Positions 16,322-25,415 of a DNA stretch of 64,000 bases are shown piece by piece. The DNA lies in assembly GCF_013373795.3 (NCBI RefSeq), contig NZ_CP088022.1, positions 5,518,001 through 5,582,000 of the forward strand. Direction: 5' to 3'. Position 1 is the first letter of the stretch. Each line of letters opens with the position of its first letter. Both the position numbers and the translations under genes were made by a program. The notes beneath the pieces are model-generated. The model saw nothing but the letters and a program-made list of their open reading frames with translations. It was not told the DNA's origin and did no database searches. The DNA is from Bradyrhizobium quebecense (GTDB lineage: Bacteria > Pseudomonadota > Alphaproteobacteria > Rhizobiales > Xanthobacteraceae).

Positions 16322-17092
16322 ATGGAATTATTGTTGCACGACACCGCCGCGGACGACCGCGCGGGAAAAGTCCCCGCCGTCACGCTCGGCTTCTGGGTCA
16401 TCAAGATTCTCGCCACGACGCTCGGCGAAACCGGCGGCGACGCCGTCACGATGTCGATGAATCTCGGCTATCTCGTCGGCACTGCGATCTTCGCGGTCAT
16501 CTTCGCTGTTGCCGTCGCGGCGCAGATGGCGGCGAAGCGCTTTCATCCGCTGCTCTACTGGACGGTGATCATCGCGACGACGACCGTCGGCACGACCTTT
16601 GCCGATTTCGTCGACCGCTCGCTGGGGATCGGATATCTCGGCGGCTCATCGCTGCTCGCCGGACTGCTCGTTGTGTCCCTCGCCGCATGGCATCGCACCA
16701 TGGGAACGGTCTCGATCGCATCGATCGACAACAAGGCGGCCGAAACCTTCTACTGGATCACGATCCTGTTCTCGCAGACGCTGGGAACGGCGCTTGGCGA
16801 CTGGATGGCCGACTCCACCGGCCTCGGCTATGGCGGCGGCGCCATCGTGTTCGCCGCCGGCATCGCCATCGTCGCCGCCGCCTATCTCTGGACGCGGGTG
16901 TCGCACACGGTGCTGTTCTGGATCGCCTTCGTCCTGACCAGGCCGCTCGGCGCGACCGTCGGCGATTTCCTCGACAAGCCGCTCGATCACGGCGGCCTTG
17001 CGCTCAGCCGCTACACGGCATCGATCGCTCTCGCCGCTGCGATCGCGGCACTGGTCTTCATCCTGCCGCAGCGGGCGGGTGAGCATGCGTGA
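16322..17092 (+). CDS. COG4705-type multi-pass membrane protein (copy 2)
   Basis: The 256-residue protein is paralogous to the one at 15003-15788. It has GFWVIKILATTLGETGGDA near the N-terminus, FYWITILFSQTLGTALGDWM mid-chain and FWIAFVLTRPLGATVGDFL near residue 209. I chose the ATG at 16322 because the upstream part of the frame overlaps the previous gene and lacks a membrane segment. The two paralogues probably form one operon with the small exported protein. Confidence 0.8.
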   Translation: MELLLHDTAADDRAGKVPAVTLGFWVIKILATTLGETGGDAVTMSMNLGYLVGTAIFAVIFAVAVAAQMAAKRFHPLLYWTVIIATTTVGTTFADFVDRSLGIGYLGGSSLLAGLLVVSLAAWHRTMGTVSIASIDNKAAETFYWITILFSQTLGTALGDWMADSTGLGYGGGAIVFAAGIAIVAAAYLWTRVSHTVLFWIAFVLTRPLGATVGDFLDKPLDHGGLALSRYTASIALAAAIAALVFILPQRAGEHA

Positions 17093-17182
17093 ACGCTCGC
17101 ACGGTTCTCCGGACCCCGGCGCGTTCCGCGAGCTTCGGACAAAGGACCGGCGCGCCTCAGCAAGACCTGCTCGAACTGTCGA

Positions 17183-18166
17183 TCAGGCCCTGTTCGGCGT
17201 GAAGATGACCTTGCCCTTGAATGCTGCCGCCTTGGCGATGGCTTCCGGGAATCCTTCGAGGGCATAGGTCCCGACAACCGGCGCGCTGATCGCACCGGAT
17301 GCGACCATCGGCACGAGATGGTCGTACATCCTGGCCAGGGTCTCGTCGGTTGCGGTCTTGCCCCAATGGCCGAGCCAGAAGCCGCGCACGGACACTTCAT
17401 TGAAGATCACGCTCAAGGCCGAGCCGGAGAACGGCTGTCCGCTCATCGCGCTGTAGATGACGAGCACCGCCTTCGGCGCCAGGCAATTCATCAGGTTCAA
17501 GGCGGACGTGCCGCCGACGACGTCGAGCGCCAGCGGGATCGGCGCTCCGCCGGTCTCCTTGGCCACCCGCTTGGCGAGATCCGGCCCGTCGACCAGCACG
17601 ACATCACCGCCGACCGACTTGACCTCGTCCACGACCTCCTCGCGCCGGACGACGTTGACGGTCTTCAGCCCGAGCGACTTGGCGACGGCGATCACCGCCC
17701 GCGCCGTCGCTGAATTGGCGCCGTTCTGGATCACCCAGCCGCCGTGCGGAATCTTCACGAAATCGGTCAGCAGCAGATAGGCGGTCGCCGGGTTGACCCC
17801 GATCATCGAGAGTTGCTGGATATCCGCTTTCTCTGGCAACGGCCGCTGCCAGGACGCCGTGAACTTGACGCGTTCGGTCCAGGTCGGGACCGTGAACGGG
17901 ATCAACGTGCGATCGCCGACCTTCAGGTTCTTGACCTGCGATCCCGCGGCAACCACCCGCCCGACGCCTTCGATCCCGAGCGTCGCCGGCGGCGTCGGCA
18001 GATAGCCGTAGCGCCCGGCGATGATCATGAAATCCGAGTTGTTGATCGGCGCAGCCTCGACGACGACCACGACCTCGTTGGGACCGGGGCTGCCGACGTC
18101 GGGCACCTCATTGAGCTTGACCACATCCTGGGCACGTCCGAACGCAACCACCTGAACAGCCTTCAT
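17183..18166 (-). CDS. Medium-chain dehydrogenase/quinone or trans-2-enoyl reductase family protein
   Basis: The 327-residue protein has the MDR fold: an N-terminal GroES-like domain (SPGPNEVVVVVEAAPINNSD) and a Rossmann domain in which the usual GxGxxG loop reads NGANSATARAVIAVAK, as in mitochondrial enoyl reductase (ETR/MECR) relatives. No structural or catalytic zinc cysteines are seen, so it should be an NADPH-dependent enoyl or quinone reductase. GGGAGA precedes the start. It is divergent from a TetR regulator with a palindrome between, so it is likely the regulated target. Confidence 0.85.
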   Translation of the reverse strand: MKAVQVVAFGRAQDVVKLNEVPDVGSPGPNEVVVVVEAAPINNSDFMIIAGRYGYLPTPPATLGIEGVGRVVAAGSQVKNLKVGDRTLIPFTVPTWTERVKFTASWQRPLPEKADIQQLSMIGVNPATAYLLLTDFVKIPHGGWVIQNGANSATARAVIAVAKSLGLKTVNVVRREEVVDEVKSVGGDVVLVDGPDLAKRVAKETGGAPIPLALDVVGGTSALNLMNCLAPKAVLVIYSAMSGQPFSGSALSVIFNEVSVRGFWLGHWGKTATDETLARMYDHLVPMVASGAISAPVVGTYALEGFPEAIAKAAAFKGKVIFTPNRA

Positions 18167-18189
18167 CGCACGATCTCCCGGTTTCGTTA

Positions 18190-18205
18190 TGTACTAGTAA
18201 GTACA
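18190..18205. promoter_or_regulatory. Palindromic operator TGTACT-N4-AGTACA
   Basis: A perfect 6+6 inverted repeat with a 4-bp centre lies 24 bp upstream of the reductase start and 86 bp upstream of the TetR start. A related half-site (AGTACAT) lies at about 18274. It is the likely binding site of the adjacent TetR protein. Confidence 0.65.
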
Positions 18206-18291
18206 GAATATGGATGACGTCAATGGCCCCAACTGCCTTCACGGCAAGGTGAAGGCTTCACATCCGACGCGGGAGTACATAAAATAGCGAG

Positions 18292-18867
18292 ATGGCAAGG
18301 CCGCGCAGCTTCGATCCGGACGATGTCCTGGAAATCGCCCGTCAGGTGTTCTGGCAGAAGGGTTTTCAGGCGACCTCGCTCGACGAGATCACGGCGGCGA
18401 GCGGCGTCGCGAAGCCCAGCCTCTATGCTGCGTTCGGCGACAAGAACGCGTTGTTCCTCAAGGTGCTGGACCGCTATCATGACGGCATTCTGGGCTGGGC
18501 CGAGCGCGTGCTGGCACAGCCTGTGCCGGCCCGTGAGGCGATCAGGCAGTGGCTGACCGGCTTCATCCCCTACTGCTCGGGCGAGAAAGGACAGCGCGGC
18601 TGCCTGTCGATCAATTCCGCGACCGACGGCTCGCTCGATCAGGCCGAACTCCGCAAGAGCATCGAACGCTACAACCGGCGGCTCGAAGAGCTGTTGCGCG
18701 CGCGGCTGCGCGCCGACCGCGCCGAATTCAGAAAGGGCTTTGACCCCGACGTCACCGCGCACACCATCATGGTCGTGCATGCCGGGCTGCTGGCGCTCGC
18801 GCACCAAAGGCCGGATCCAAAACGGGTGAAGGCCGTGATCGACCAGGTGATGGGCCTGCTCGCCTGA
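18292..18867 (+). CDS. TetR-family regulator
   Basis: The 191-residue protein opens MARPRSFDPDDVLEIARQVF and has a TetR HTH (TSLDEITAASGVAKPSLYAAF, residues about 27-47). The C-terminal domain carries a GEKGQRGCLSINS motif, common in TetR proteins that control reductase or SDR genes. A single cysteine in that motif could be redox- or electrophile-sensing. It is divergent from the enoyl/quinone reductase, which it probably represses. Confidence 0.88.
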   Translation: MARPRSFDPDDVLEIARQVFWQKGFQATSLDEITAASGVAKPSLYAAFGDKNALFLKVLDRYHDGILGWAERVLAQPVPAREAIRQWLTGFIPYCSGEKGQRGCLSINSATDGSLDQAELRKSIERYNRRLEELLRARLRADRAEFRKGFDPDVTAHTIMVVHAGLLALAHQRPDPKRVKAVIDQVMGLLA

Positions 18868-18997
18868 GTTTGCTGGCCCGGCGGTACACTGCGCCCTCGC
18901 ATGAATGTGAATATATGATATACATCATCTTATTGATGTCGCGCGTGCGATGACCATGTCCGGATTGGCTGCTGGGCCTTTCCGGATCTGGGATCAG

Positions 18998-19351
18998 ATG
19001 AACAAACCGTTTTGGCGTGCGATGCTTTTTGCCACCGGCTTGCTGGCGCTGCCGGCGCTCGGCCCAGTGCGAGCCCATGATCACCAGCATCCCGAGTTGA
19101 ACGGCTGGTACGAGAGCCTGCATAGCGGCAAGGGACCCTGCTGCGACGGCAGCGACGCGCAGCGCGTCGACGATGCCGATTGGGACACCAAGGACGGCCA
19201 CTATCGCGTCCGCCTCGAGGGTGAATGGGTCGACGTTCCCGACGAGGCCGTCGTTGCCGGCCCGAACCGCGCCGGCCGCACCATGGTCTGGCCGTATTAC
19301 CTCGATGGCCACCCACGGCCGCGCTGCTTCATGCCGGGCAGCATGGGCTGA
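18998..19351 (+). CDS. Exported hypothetical protein with GPCCDGSDA motif
   Basis: From the ATG at 18998 the protein has 117 residues with a signal peptide (WRAMLFATGLLALPALGPVRA), then an HDHQHPELNGWYESL start to the mature form. A vicinal cysteine pair in GKGPCCDGSDA and a further Cys near the C-terminus (RPRCFMPG) may form disulfides or bind metal. An upstream ATG at 18950 is possible but would bury the signal. The family is uncharacterised. The AT-rich stretch 18900-18940 may be its promoter. Confidence 0.6.
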   Translation: MNKPFWRAMLFATGLLALPALGPVRAHDHQHPELNGWYESLHSGKGPCCDGSDAQRVDDADWDTKDGHYRVRLEGEWVDVPDEAVVAGPNRAGRTMVWPYYLDGHPRPRCFMPGSMG

Positions 19352-19402
19352 GCAGCCGCGACGGCGCGCCGCGCGGATTGCGTGGTCGGCGAACTCGGCT
19401 GA

Positions 19403-21478
19403 TCAAAGATCCAGCTGGACCCGGCCCTCGTCGTCGCCATCCGGCTTCGCCGGCACGGCGCAGCAGATCAGCACCTCCTCGTCAGCCACCTCGGCAGTCG
19501 GCTCCTTCAGATAGGTGACGGCGCCTGCCGACAATCGGGTTCGACAGCTTCCGCAATTGCCTTCACGGCAACTGAACGCGGGGCTGAGGCCGCGCTCCTC
19601 TGCCAGTTCGAGCAGTGTTCCCGACTCCGGCGTCCAGCGCGCTTCCTTCATCGATGCAGTGAAGGCGACCGGGACCGGCGTGGTCGCAGCCGGCCGGCGC
19701 GGCGGCACTGTTGTGACCACGTCCGCCTTCCTCACCAGCGGCGATGGACCAAACGCCTCGGCGTGAATCCTGCCGTCGGCAATGTTGTAGCGGCGCAGGG
19801 CGTCATAGAGTGATTGCGTGAACTGCGGCGGCCCGCACAGATAGAAATCGTAATCGTTGAACGGCAGGACGCGCGACAGCAGCGCCATGTCGATCCGTCC
19901 CGCGGCATCGTAGTCCGTGCCCTGCTCGGCGCCATCGACGTCGCTGAGGACGCGGATGATCCGGACTGCGCCGCCGGCGGTCTCAGCCAGCTGCTGCAAC
20001 TCGTCACCGAACGCGCGCTCGGCCCTGGCATGCGCAGCCTGGAACAGGAATGTCGGCCGGATGCCGCGGGTGCGCAGCCCCTCATAGACCAAGTGGCGCA
20101 GCATCGCGAGCATCGGCGTGATGCCGACGCCGCCGGCAAGCAGCACCGCCGGCCGCTTCTCGCGCGCATCGATCGTGAAGCCGCCGCCCGGCGCGCGCGC
20201 CTCGATGATGTCGCCGACATGGATCGTGTCGTGGAGATGCTGCGACACCAGCCCGTCGCGCTTCACGCTGATGCGGTACATGGCGTCCGACGGCGCGACC
20301 GACAATGTGTAGGTGCGAATGACCGGCTTGTCGGAGCCGGGCAATGTGAGGCGGATCGGCAGATGCTGTCCGGCCTGATGCGGCAGCAGCCCTGCGCCAT
20401 CGTCCGGCTGCAGATGAAACGAGCGGATCGAACGGCTCTCGTCGACAATCCTGGTGACCTTGAACGGGCGCCACTGCGTGGCGCGCTCCGCCGCACGGAG
20501 CCGGTCGGCGGCCTGCGCCCAGTCGCCGGTCATCAAGGCATTCGGCGACCAGCCTTCGGCCCGGAGCGCCCAGCGCAGCGGCAGCGCACCGCGCCTGCGC
20601 ACCATGCGGCGGGCACGAAAACTCCACAGCCGTTCGGCGCCCTGGAACGCCGCGATCTCGGGCGAGTCCAGGACCACCTCGGCGTCGCCGGTCAGCTGCA
20701 GCATGTCGCCGGTTTCGAAATCGACGAACACCAACCCCGCCTTGCCGTTGACGAGGATGTTGCCGAGCGTGTTGAAGAAAAGATTGCCGGCGAAATCGGG
20801 GATCGTGAGCGCGCCGTCGGCGGCGACGCGGACGAAACCCGCTCTGCCGCCGCGATGCGAGACGTCGACCTGGCGACGATCCTCGCGCTCGGCATAGGAC
20901 GCCACGAAGAACGTATCCGCCGCCGCGATCGTGTCGCGCGCGGCCTGATCCAGCGTCGTGCTTTCCTCAATTTCTCCCTTGAACGGTTCATTCGGCTCGC
21001 GCACGAAGGCGAAATCGCGCAGCTGGATATATTGCGGACAATTGCCGAAGCTCTGGTCGAGCTCGAAGCTGAGCGCCTTGCCTGACGATGCACGGAGCAG
21101 CCCGTTGGCACGGTTGCGACGCCGCGTGTGCAATTCGATTCCCAATATTCCGATCGCATCGCCCTCGCGCATGCCCTCGCTGACGGGATCGCTGGCGTCA
21201 GGCCGCGCATCGATCTCGAGGCTGCGCGGCGTCGGCGAGGCGATGAAGCCGGGCCGGCCGGCCAGCAACGAGGCCCACACGTCACCGCTCCGGTCGACGC
21301 TGCCGACCACGACGAAGGGAATCTGCGCGAAGAAATCGCGATGCTGGTCGGGCATGAAATCGCGCACCGCGCGCTGGCCGACCGCCGCCATCTTCTCGGC
21401 GACACCGACCTTCTGCTGGATCGCCATCTCGCCGGCGTGCCAGGTCGCGAGCTTGCTCTTGGTTCGCCTGTCGCTCAT
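19403..21478 (-). CDS. Three-domain flavoprotein: PPOX-like + ferredoxin reductase + 2Fe-2S ferredoxin
   Basis: The 691-residue chain has three parts. Residues about 45-320 form a pyridoxamine-phosphate-oxidase-like split barrel (FFAQIPFVVVGSVDRSGDVW, IPDFAGNLFFNTLGNIL). Residues about 340-575 form an FAD/NAD(P)H reductase (RTYTLSVAP for FAD, LLAGGVGITPMLAMLR for NAD(P)H, YLCGPPQF). The C-terminus is a plant-type ferredoxin with CREGNCGSC and a last Cys in LICCAVP. It should pass electrons from NAD(P)H through FAD and the cluster to a partner or to the barrel domain. GGGAGGG precedes the start. A GST and a Rieske protein lie upstream on the same strand. Confidence 0.88.
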   Translation of the reverse strand: MSDRRTKSKLATWHAGEMAIQQKVGVAEKMAAVGQRAVRDFMPDQHRDFFAQIPFVVVGSVDRSGDVWASLLAGRPGFIASPTPRSLEIDARPDASDPVSEGMREGDAIGILGIELHTRRRNRANGLLRASSGKALSFELDQSFGNCPQYIQLRDFAFVREPNEPFKGEIEESTTLDQAARDTIAAADTFFVASYAEREDRRQVDVSHRGGRAGFVRVAADGALTIPDFAGNLFFNTLGNILVNGKAGLVFVDFETGDMLQLTGDAEVVLDSPEIAAFQGAERLWSFRARRMVRRRGALPLRWALRAEGWSPNALMTGDWAQAADRLRAAERATQWRPFKVTRIVDESRSIRSFHLQPDDGAGLLPHQAGQHLPIRLTLPGSDKPVIRTYTLSVAPSDAMYRISVKRDGLVSQHLHDTIHVGDIIEARAPGGGFTIDAREKRPAVLLAGGVGITPMLAMLRHLVYEGLRTRGIRPTFLFQAAHARAERAFGDELQQLAETAGGAVRIIRVLSDVDGAEQGTDYDAAGRIDMALLSRVLPFNDYDFYLCGPPQFTQSLYDALRRYNIADGRIHAEAFGPSPLVRKADVVTTVPPRRPAATTPVPVAFTASMKEARWTPESGTLLELAEERGLSPAFSCREGNCGSCRTRLSAGAVTYLKEPTAEVADEEVLICCAVPAKPDGDDEGRVQLDL

Positions 21479-21538
21479 TGCGTCGCCCTCCCTTTCGGGG
21501 TTGGACGGGCGCGCCCGCAGGCACGCCCGGTCGACCTA

Positions 21539-22156
21539 TCACGCAGCCGCCGCCAGACCGGCGGGCGTCTTGGCAAAGGGCACGAAGCCCGGCAGCGCCT
21601 CGATCCGGCGCAGGAACGCGTTGACGCGCGGGTAGGCGGAGAGATCGACGTTGCCTTCGGGCGCGCTCGACAGATAGCTGTAGAGCGCGACATCGGCGAT
21701 GGTCGGCTGCGCGCCGACCAGCCAGTCGCGCTCGGCGAGATGGGCTTCGAGCCGCTTCAGCAGGACGTGGGCGCGAGCGATCACGTCGTCCGGATTGAAC
21801 TTCGCGCCGAACACCGTGATCAGCCGCGCCGCGGCGGGACCGAATGCGAGATCGCCGGCCGCGACCGACAGCCAGCGCTGCACCATGGCCGCGCCTTTCG
21901 CATCCTGTGGCAGCCAGTCGGTGCGGCCGAGCTTGGTTGCGAGATAGACGAGGATCGCATTGGAGTCACAAACGATGGTGCCGTCATCGTCCAGCACCGG
22001 CACCTGGCCGAACGGATTGAGCGCGAGAAACTCCGGCGTCTTCTGCGCCCCGGACTTGAGGTCGACGTCGACCAGCTCGTGCGGAATGCCCAGCAGGGAC
22101 ATGAACAGGCGGGCGCGGTGCGCGTGGCCGGAGAGAGCAAAGTGATAAAGCTTCAT
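21539..22156 (-). CDS. Glutathione S-transferase family protein
   Basis: The 205-residue protein has the thioredoxin-like N-domain ([32 protein letters not shown] with the cis-Pro, [10 protein letters not shown] for the glutathione gamma-Glu) and the all-helical C-domain with an N-capping pattern near [12 protein letters not shown]. The catalytic Ser/Tyr is probably S9 in ALSGHAHR. It lies 60 bp upstream of the PPOX-reductase fusion on the same strand. Confidence 0.92.
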   Translation of the reverse strand: MKLYHFALSGHAHRARLFMSLLGIPHELVDVDLKSGAQKTPEFLALNPFGQVPVLDDDGTIVCDSNAILVYLATKLGRTDWLPQDAKGAAMVQRWLSVAAGDLAFGPAAARLITVFGAKFNPDDVIARAHVLLKRLEAHLAERDWLVGAQPTIADVALYSYLSSAPEGNVDLSAYPRVNAFLRRIEALPGFVPFAKTPAGLAAAA

Positions 22157-22325
22157 GGTGCCGTTCCTGATGTCGTGGGCGGGGTCATCCCGACCGCGAC
22201 CTCAAGGTGGCCTATTGCATTCGATATTATAATTACTGCCGTTGGAACTTCATTATTGCGAATATTGCAATAACACCGTCAATGGCTGGGCTTGTCCCAG
22301 CGTGAAGGGTTTTACGACGCAGCCC

Positions 22326-22739
22326 TTACACCTCAACGATCACGTAATCATCTTCGATATGGACCGGAAACGTCTCGGCGACATACGGCCCCTTCTGCAA
22401 CTCGGCGCCGCTTTCGACCGCGACCGGATAGGAGCGGATCCTGAACCGCTTGGGATCGAACCAGGACTGGCCGTTGCGCATGTCGAATTCCCAGCCGTGC
22501 CACGGACAGCGCAGCATCTCGCCGACACGGTCGCGCTGATAGATGCCGGGCTCCGGCGACGTCAGGCGCGCCACGCAGGCCGCCTTCTCCAGCGGCGCGC
22601 CCTCATGCGGACAGCGATTGAGCAGCGCGAAGAACTCACCATTGACGTGGAACACGACGATGTCGCGGCCCTCGAGGCCGAACACCTTGTTGCCGCCGGC
22701 AGGAATCTCACTGGTGCGCGCGACGATGTGACGGGCCAT
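22326..22739 (-). CDS. Rieske 2Fe-2S ferredoxin-like protein
   Basis: The 137-residue single-domain Rieske protein has cluster ligands in CPHEGAPL (about residue 43) and CPWHGWEF (about 77), that is C-x-H and C-x2-H. A small protein of this type usually feeds electrons to a ring-hydroxylating or similar oxygenase. I chose the start at 22739 (MARHIVARTSEIP) because the upstream extension is not Rieske-like; AGGA lies upstream. No oxygenase alpha subunit is adjacent. Two amidohydrolases follow upstream on the same strand. Confidence 0.88.
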   Translation of the reverse strand: MARHIVARTSEIPAGGNKVFGLEGRDIVVFHVNGEFFALLNRCPHEGAPLEKAACVARLTSPEPGIYQRDRVGEMLRCPWHGWEFDMRNGQSWFDPKRFRIRSYPVAVESGAELQKGPYVAETFPVHIEDDYVIVEV

Positions 22740-22797
22740 CTGAATCCTAGCGCAGGGTGAGGTCAGCTTGAAACGGTTCGGCAACAGACGCGCTGCA

Positions 22798-22927
22798 CCT
22801 CTCCCGCTCGCGGGGGAGGTCGTATCGCATCGCTAGATGCGATACGGGTGGGGGCTCTCTCCACACGAAGAGTGTCGCAAGCGGCGACACCCCCACCCCA
22901 ACCCTCCCCCGCAAGCGGGAGAGGGGG
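22798..22927. repeat. Nested palindromic repeat (CCTCTCCCGC family)
   Basis: The outer arms CCTCTCCCGC and GCGGGAGAGG enclose further palindromes, including GTATCGCAT/ATGCGATAC and GTGTCGC/GCGACAC. It fills the gap between the amidohydrolase and the Rieske gene. A relative with the same CTCCC...GGGAG outer arms lies at 31412-31581. Confidence 0.75.
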
Positions 22928-22969
22928 CTCGGTTCCGTCGCGGTTGCTACTCGTCCTAATCTCATGATC

Positions 22970-24082
22970 CTAAAACTTGTAGACCGCGCGGGCGTTGCTG
23001 TTGAAGATCTTGCGCCGCTCGGCGTCCGTCAGCGGCGTCTTGAAGGCGTAGCGCGCGTCGTCATAGTCCCAGTGCGGATAGTCCGACGAGAACAGCAGCC
23101 GGTCGATCCCGACCCATTCGATCAGCTGGCGCAGGTGCTTCGCTTCATCCGGCTCGTCGATCGGCTGGGTCGTGAACCAGAAATGCTCCTTCACATATTC
23201 GCTCGGCTTGCGCTTTAGATGCGGCACCTCGCTGCGGAAGCGCTCGAAATGCTGGTCCATCCGCCACATCGTGGCGGGGATCCAGCCGAAGCCACCCTCG
23301 ATGAACACGATCTTCAGTTTCGGGAAGCGCTCGGGAACGCCTTCCAGCACAAGGCTCGTGAGGTTCGAGGCCACCGTATGCGCGTTCGACTGATGCTCCT
23401 CGCAGTAGTAGGACGGCCAGCCGCCGCCGGTCGGCGCATGCCCGCCATAGCCGCCAACATGGATACCGAGCGGCAGATCGAGCTCTTGCGCACGCTCGTA
23501 GATCGGCCAGTAGCGCCGGCGGCCGAGCGGCTCGTTGGCGCGCGGCGACACGTTGATCTGGATATACTCACCGGTTTTGGCGCAACGGTCGATCTCGGCG
23601 AGGCCGAGGTCGGAGCCGTCCTGCCCGACCAGGATCGAGGCCTTCAGGCGCGGATCGCGGTGCGCCCAGAAGGCGAGCTGCCAGTCGTTGATGGCGCGCT
23701 GGATGGCGGCGCCGAATTCCAGATTCTGCTGCGAGAAGATGAAGAGGTCGAGCACCTGCAGGATGCCGAACTCGACGTCGAACGGGTCGAGATGCTGCTT
23801 GCGCATGAAATCGAGGTCGGAGCCCGGCACGCCGCCGGTCGGCGGCCAGGCATCGCGCCGCGCGATCAGCGGCGAGGAGCGCGGATATGGCGTGGTGCCG
23901 ATATAGGGCGTGCGCAGATGACTGCCATATTCCTTGAGATGCTGCTGCCAGCGCTTTGGCAGGAACTCGTTGAGGTCGCTGTGCGCATGAATGCTCGGAT
24001 GGATGTCGCAATCGATGATCTTGAGCCGCGTCGCGGCGGCGGTCTCCAGGTCGAGCATCGGGCGGTCGATGACGTCACTCAT
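22970..24082 (-). CDS. Amidohydrolase_2 (ACMSD-like) metal-dependent hydrolase/decarboxylase
   Basis: The 370-residue TIM-barrel protein has the family metal signatures: IIDCDIHPS near residue 22 (D-x-H), LGIHVGGYGGH (His), FIEGGFGWIP and LLFSSDYPHWD with the metal-binding Asp. ACMSD-type members hydrolyse or decarboxylate small acids, often in aromatic catabolism. GGAGGA lies about 8 nt before the ATG at 24082. A paralogue lies 17 bp upstream, so both are one transcription unit. Confidence 0.88.
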   Translation of the reverse strand: MSDVIDRPMLDLETAAATRLKIIDCDIHPSIHAHSDLNEFLPKRWQQHLKEYGSHLRTPYIGTTPYPRSSPLIARRDAWPPTGGVPGSDLDFMRKQHLDPFDVEFGILQVLDLFIFSQQNLEFGAAIQRAINDWQLAFWAHRDPRLKASILVGQDGSDLGLAEIDRCAKTGEYIQINVSPRANEPLGRRRYWPIYERAQELDLPLGIHVGGYGGHAPTGGGWPSYYCEEHQSNAHTVASNLTSLVLEGVPERFPKLKIVFIEGGFGWIPATMWRMDQHFERFRSEVPHLKRKPSEYVKEHFWFTTQPIDEPDEAKHLRQLIEWVGIDRLLFSSDYPHWDYDDARYAFKTPLTDAERRKIFNSNARAVYKF

Positions 24083-24099
24083 GCGATCCTCCATTGAAT

Positions 24100-25164
24100 C
24101 TAAGAATCGAGCTTCAGGCGCGGAAACGTTTCCAGCGGATTATCCTGGCACATCCGCCTGACGATGCTGTCAGGCAGATATCGCGGGACCGGATCGTCGC
24201 CGTCAAACTGCCAGTGCGGATAGTCGGACGCGAACAGGAACATCTTGTCGGAGCCGATCTGGTCGATGATGTCGGCGACGCCGGTCGCATCCATCGGCGC
24301 GTCGAACGGCTGCATGGTGACGCGGAAATGGTCGCGGATGATCGCGGCCGGCTCGCGCTCGACCCACGGCACCTCGACGCGGACGCCGCGCCAGGTCTTG
24401 TTGGCGCGCCACATGAAGGCCGGCAGCCAGCTGACGCCCGACTCCATCAGCACGACCGTCAAGCGCGGATACTTCCCGAACACGCCCTCATAGATCAGGC
24501 TCAATGTCTGCGCCTGGAACGCCTGCGCTTCGGCGAGATAATATTCGTAGCGATAGGACGGCCAGCCGATCGAGCTCGGCGCGCCGCGATAGGCGCTGCC
24601 GGCGTGGATTGCGATCGGCAGTCTGTGTTTCTCCGCGGCCTGATAGATCGGCCAGTAGTGCCGCCGCCCGAGCAGCATCTCGCCTTGCGAGGGCACCAGC
24701 ACGGAGACGAAGCGGTTGTCACCGGCGCGGCGCTCGATCTCCTCGACCGCGAGGTCCGGTGCCTGGATCGGCACCACGATCGAGGCGCGCAGCCGCGTGT
24801 CCCTGGCAAGCCACTCCGCCGCGATCCAGTCGTTGATCGCCTTGCAGAAGTCCGCCGCCATGTAGGGATCGAACACCGCCTGCGCGCCGTAGACGACGTT
24901 GCAGATGGCGTGACTGGCGCCGAGCTGGTCGAACGCGCCGCGCTGCACCATGGCGAGATCGCTGCCGGGCTTGCGGCCGTCGGCCGGCCGCCAGTCGGCG
25001 CGGCCGGACAGCGGCATCGACGGCGGATAGGAATTGAGGTCCAGCCCGTCGATGGCGCGGCTGACCACCTGTTCCTTCCAGTGATCGCTGAGATAAGGCA
25101 GCAGCGTGGTGCGCGTTCCCCCCACCGCGGGATGGATGTCGCAGTCGATGCGCATGGCCGCCAT
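24100..25164 (-). CDS. Amidohydrolase_2 family protein, paralogue of the next gene
   Basis: The 354-residue protein shares the layout of the gene at 22970: RIDCDIHPAVGG at the N-terminus, IAIHAGSAYRG, VVLMESGVSWLPAF and FLFASDYPHWQFDG. GGGAG lies about 9 nt upstream of the ATG at 25164; upstream readings of the frame are not conserved-looking and were rejected. Two tandem paralogues may form a heteromer or act on successive or related substrates. Confidence 0.88.
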   Translation of the reverse strand: MAAMRIDCDIHPAVGGTRTTLLPYLSDHWKEQVVSRAIDGLDLNSYPPSMPLSGRADWRPADGRKPGSDLAMVQRGAFDQLGASHAICNVVYGAQAVFDPYMAADFCKAINDWIAAEWLARDTRLRASIVVPIQAPDLAVEEIERRAGDNRFVSVLVPSQGEMLLGRRHYWPIYQAAEKHRLPIAIHAGSAYRGAPSSIGWPSYRYEYYLAEAQAFQAQTLSLIYEGVFGKYPRLTVVLMESGVSWLPAFMWRANKTWRGVRVEVPWVEREPAAIIRDHFRVTMQPFDAPMDATGVADIIDQIGSDKMFLFASDYPHWQFDGDDPVPRYLPDSIVRRMCQDNPLETFPRLKLDS

Positions 25165-25415
25165 GATGCTCCCTAGATGTTCCGTTCCTCGGACTGAACT
25201 TCTTGTCTTGGTTGTTGGCGGCATCGCTGCCGCGGAGCGGACTGTGACGCCGATGGCGCGATCGCGCAAGCCGATCCGCGCGGGGCCGCCCTGCCCTATG
25301 CGCGCACCGGCCTCACGTGAAGTTGCGGGATCGCGTGTGAACGGCATCACCCATTCAGGTCACAAGGCGTGCTAGCGATTCCGCGCCGCGGAAAGCGCAG
25401 ATACAGGAGACGGGA

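Noticed and set aside
22157..22325. AT-rich intergenic stretch with ATTGCAATA-like symmetry
   Set aside because: It is probably only the promoter of the GST gene; the symmetric words are short and imperfect, so no operator is claimed.
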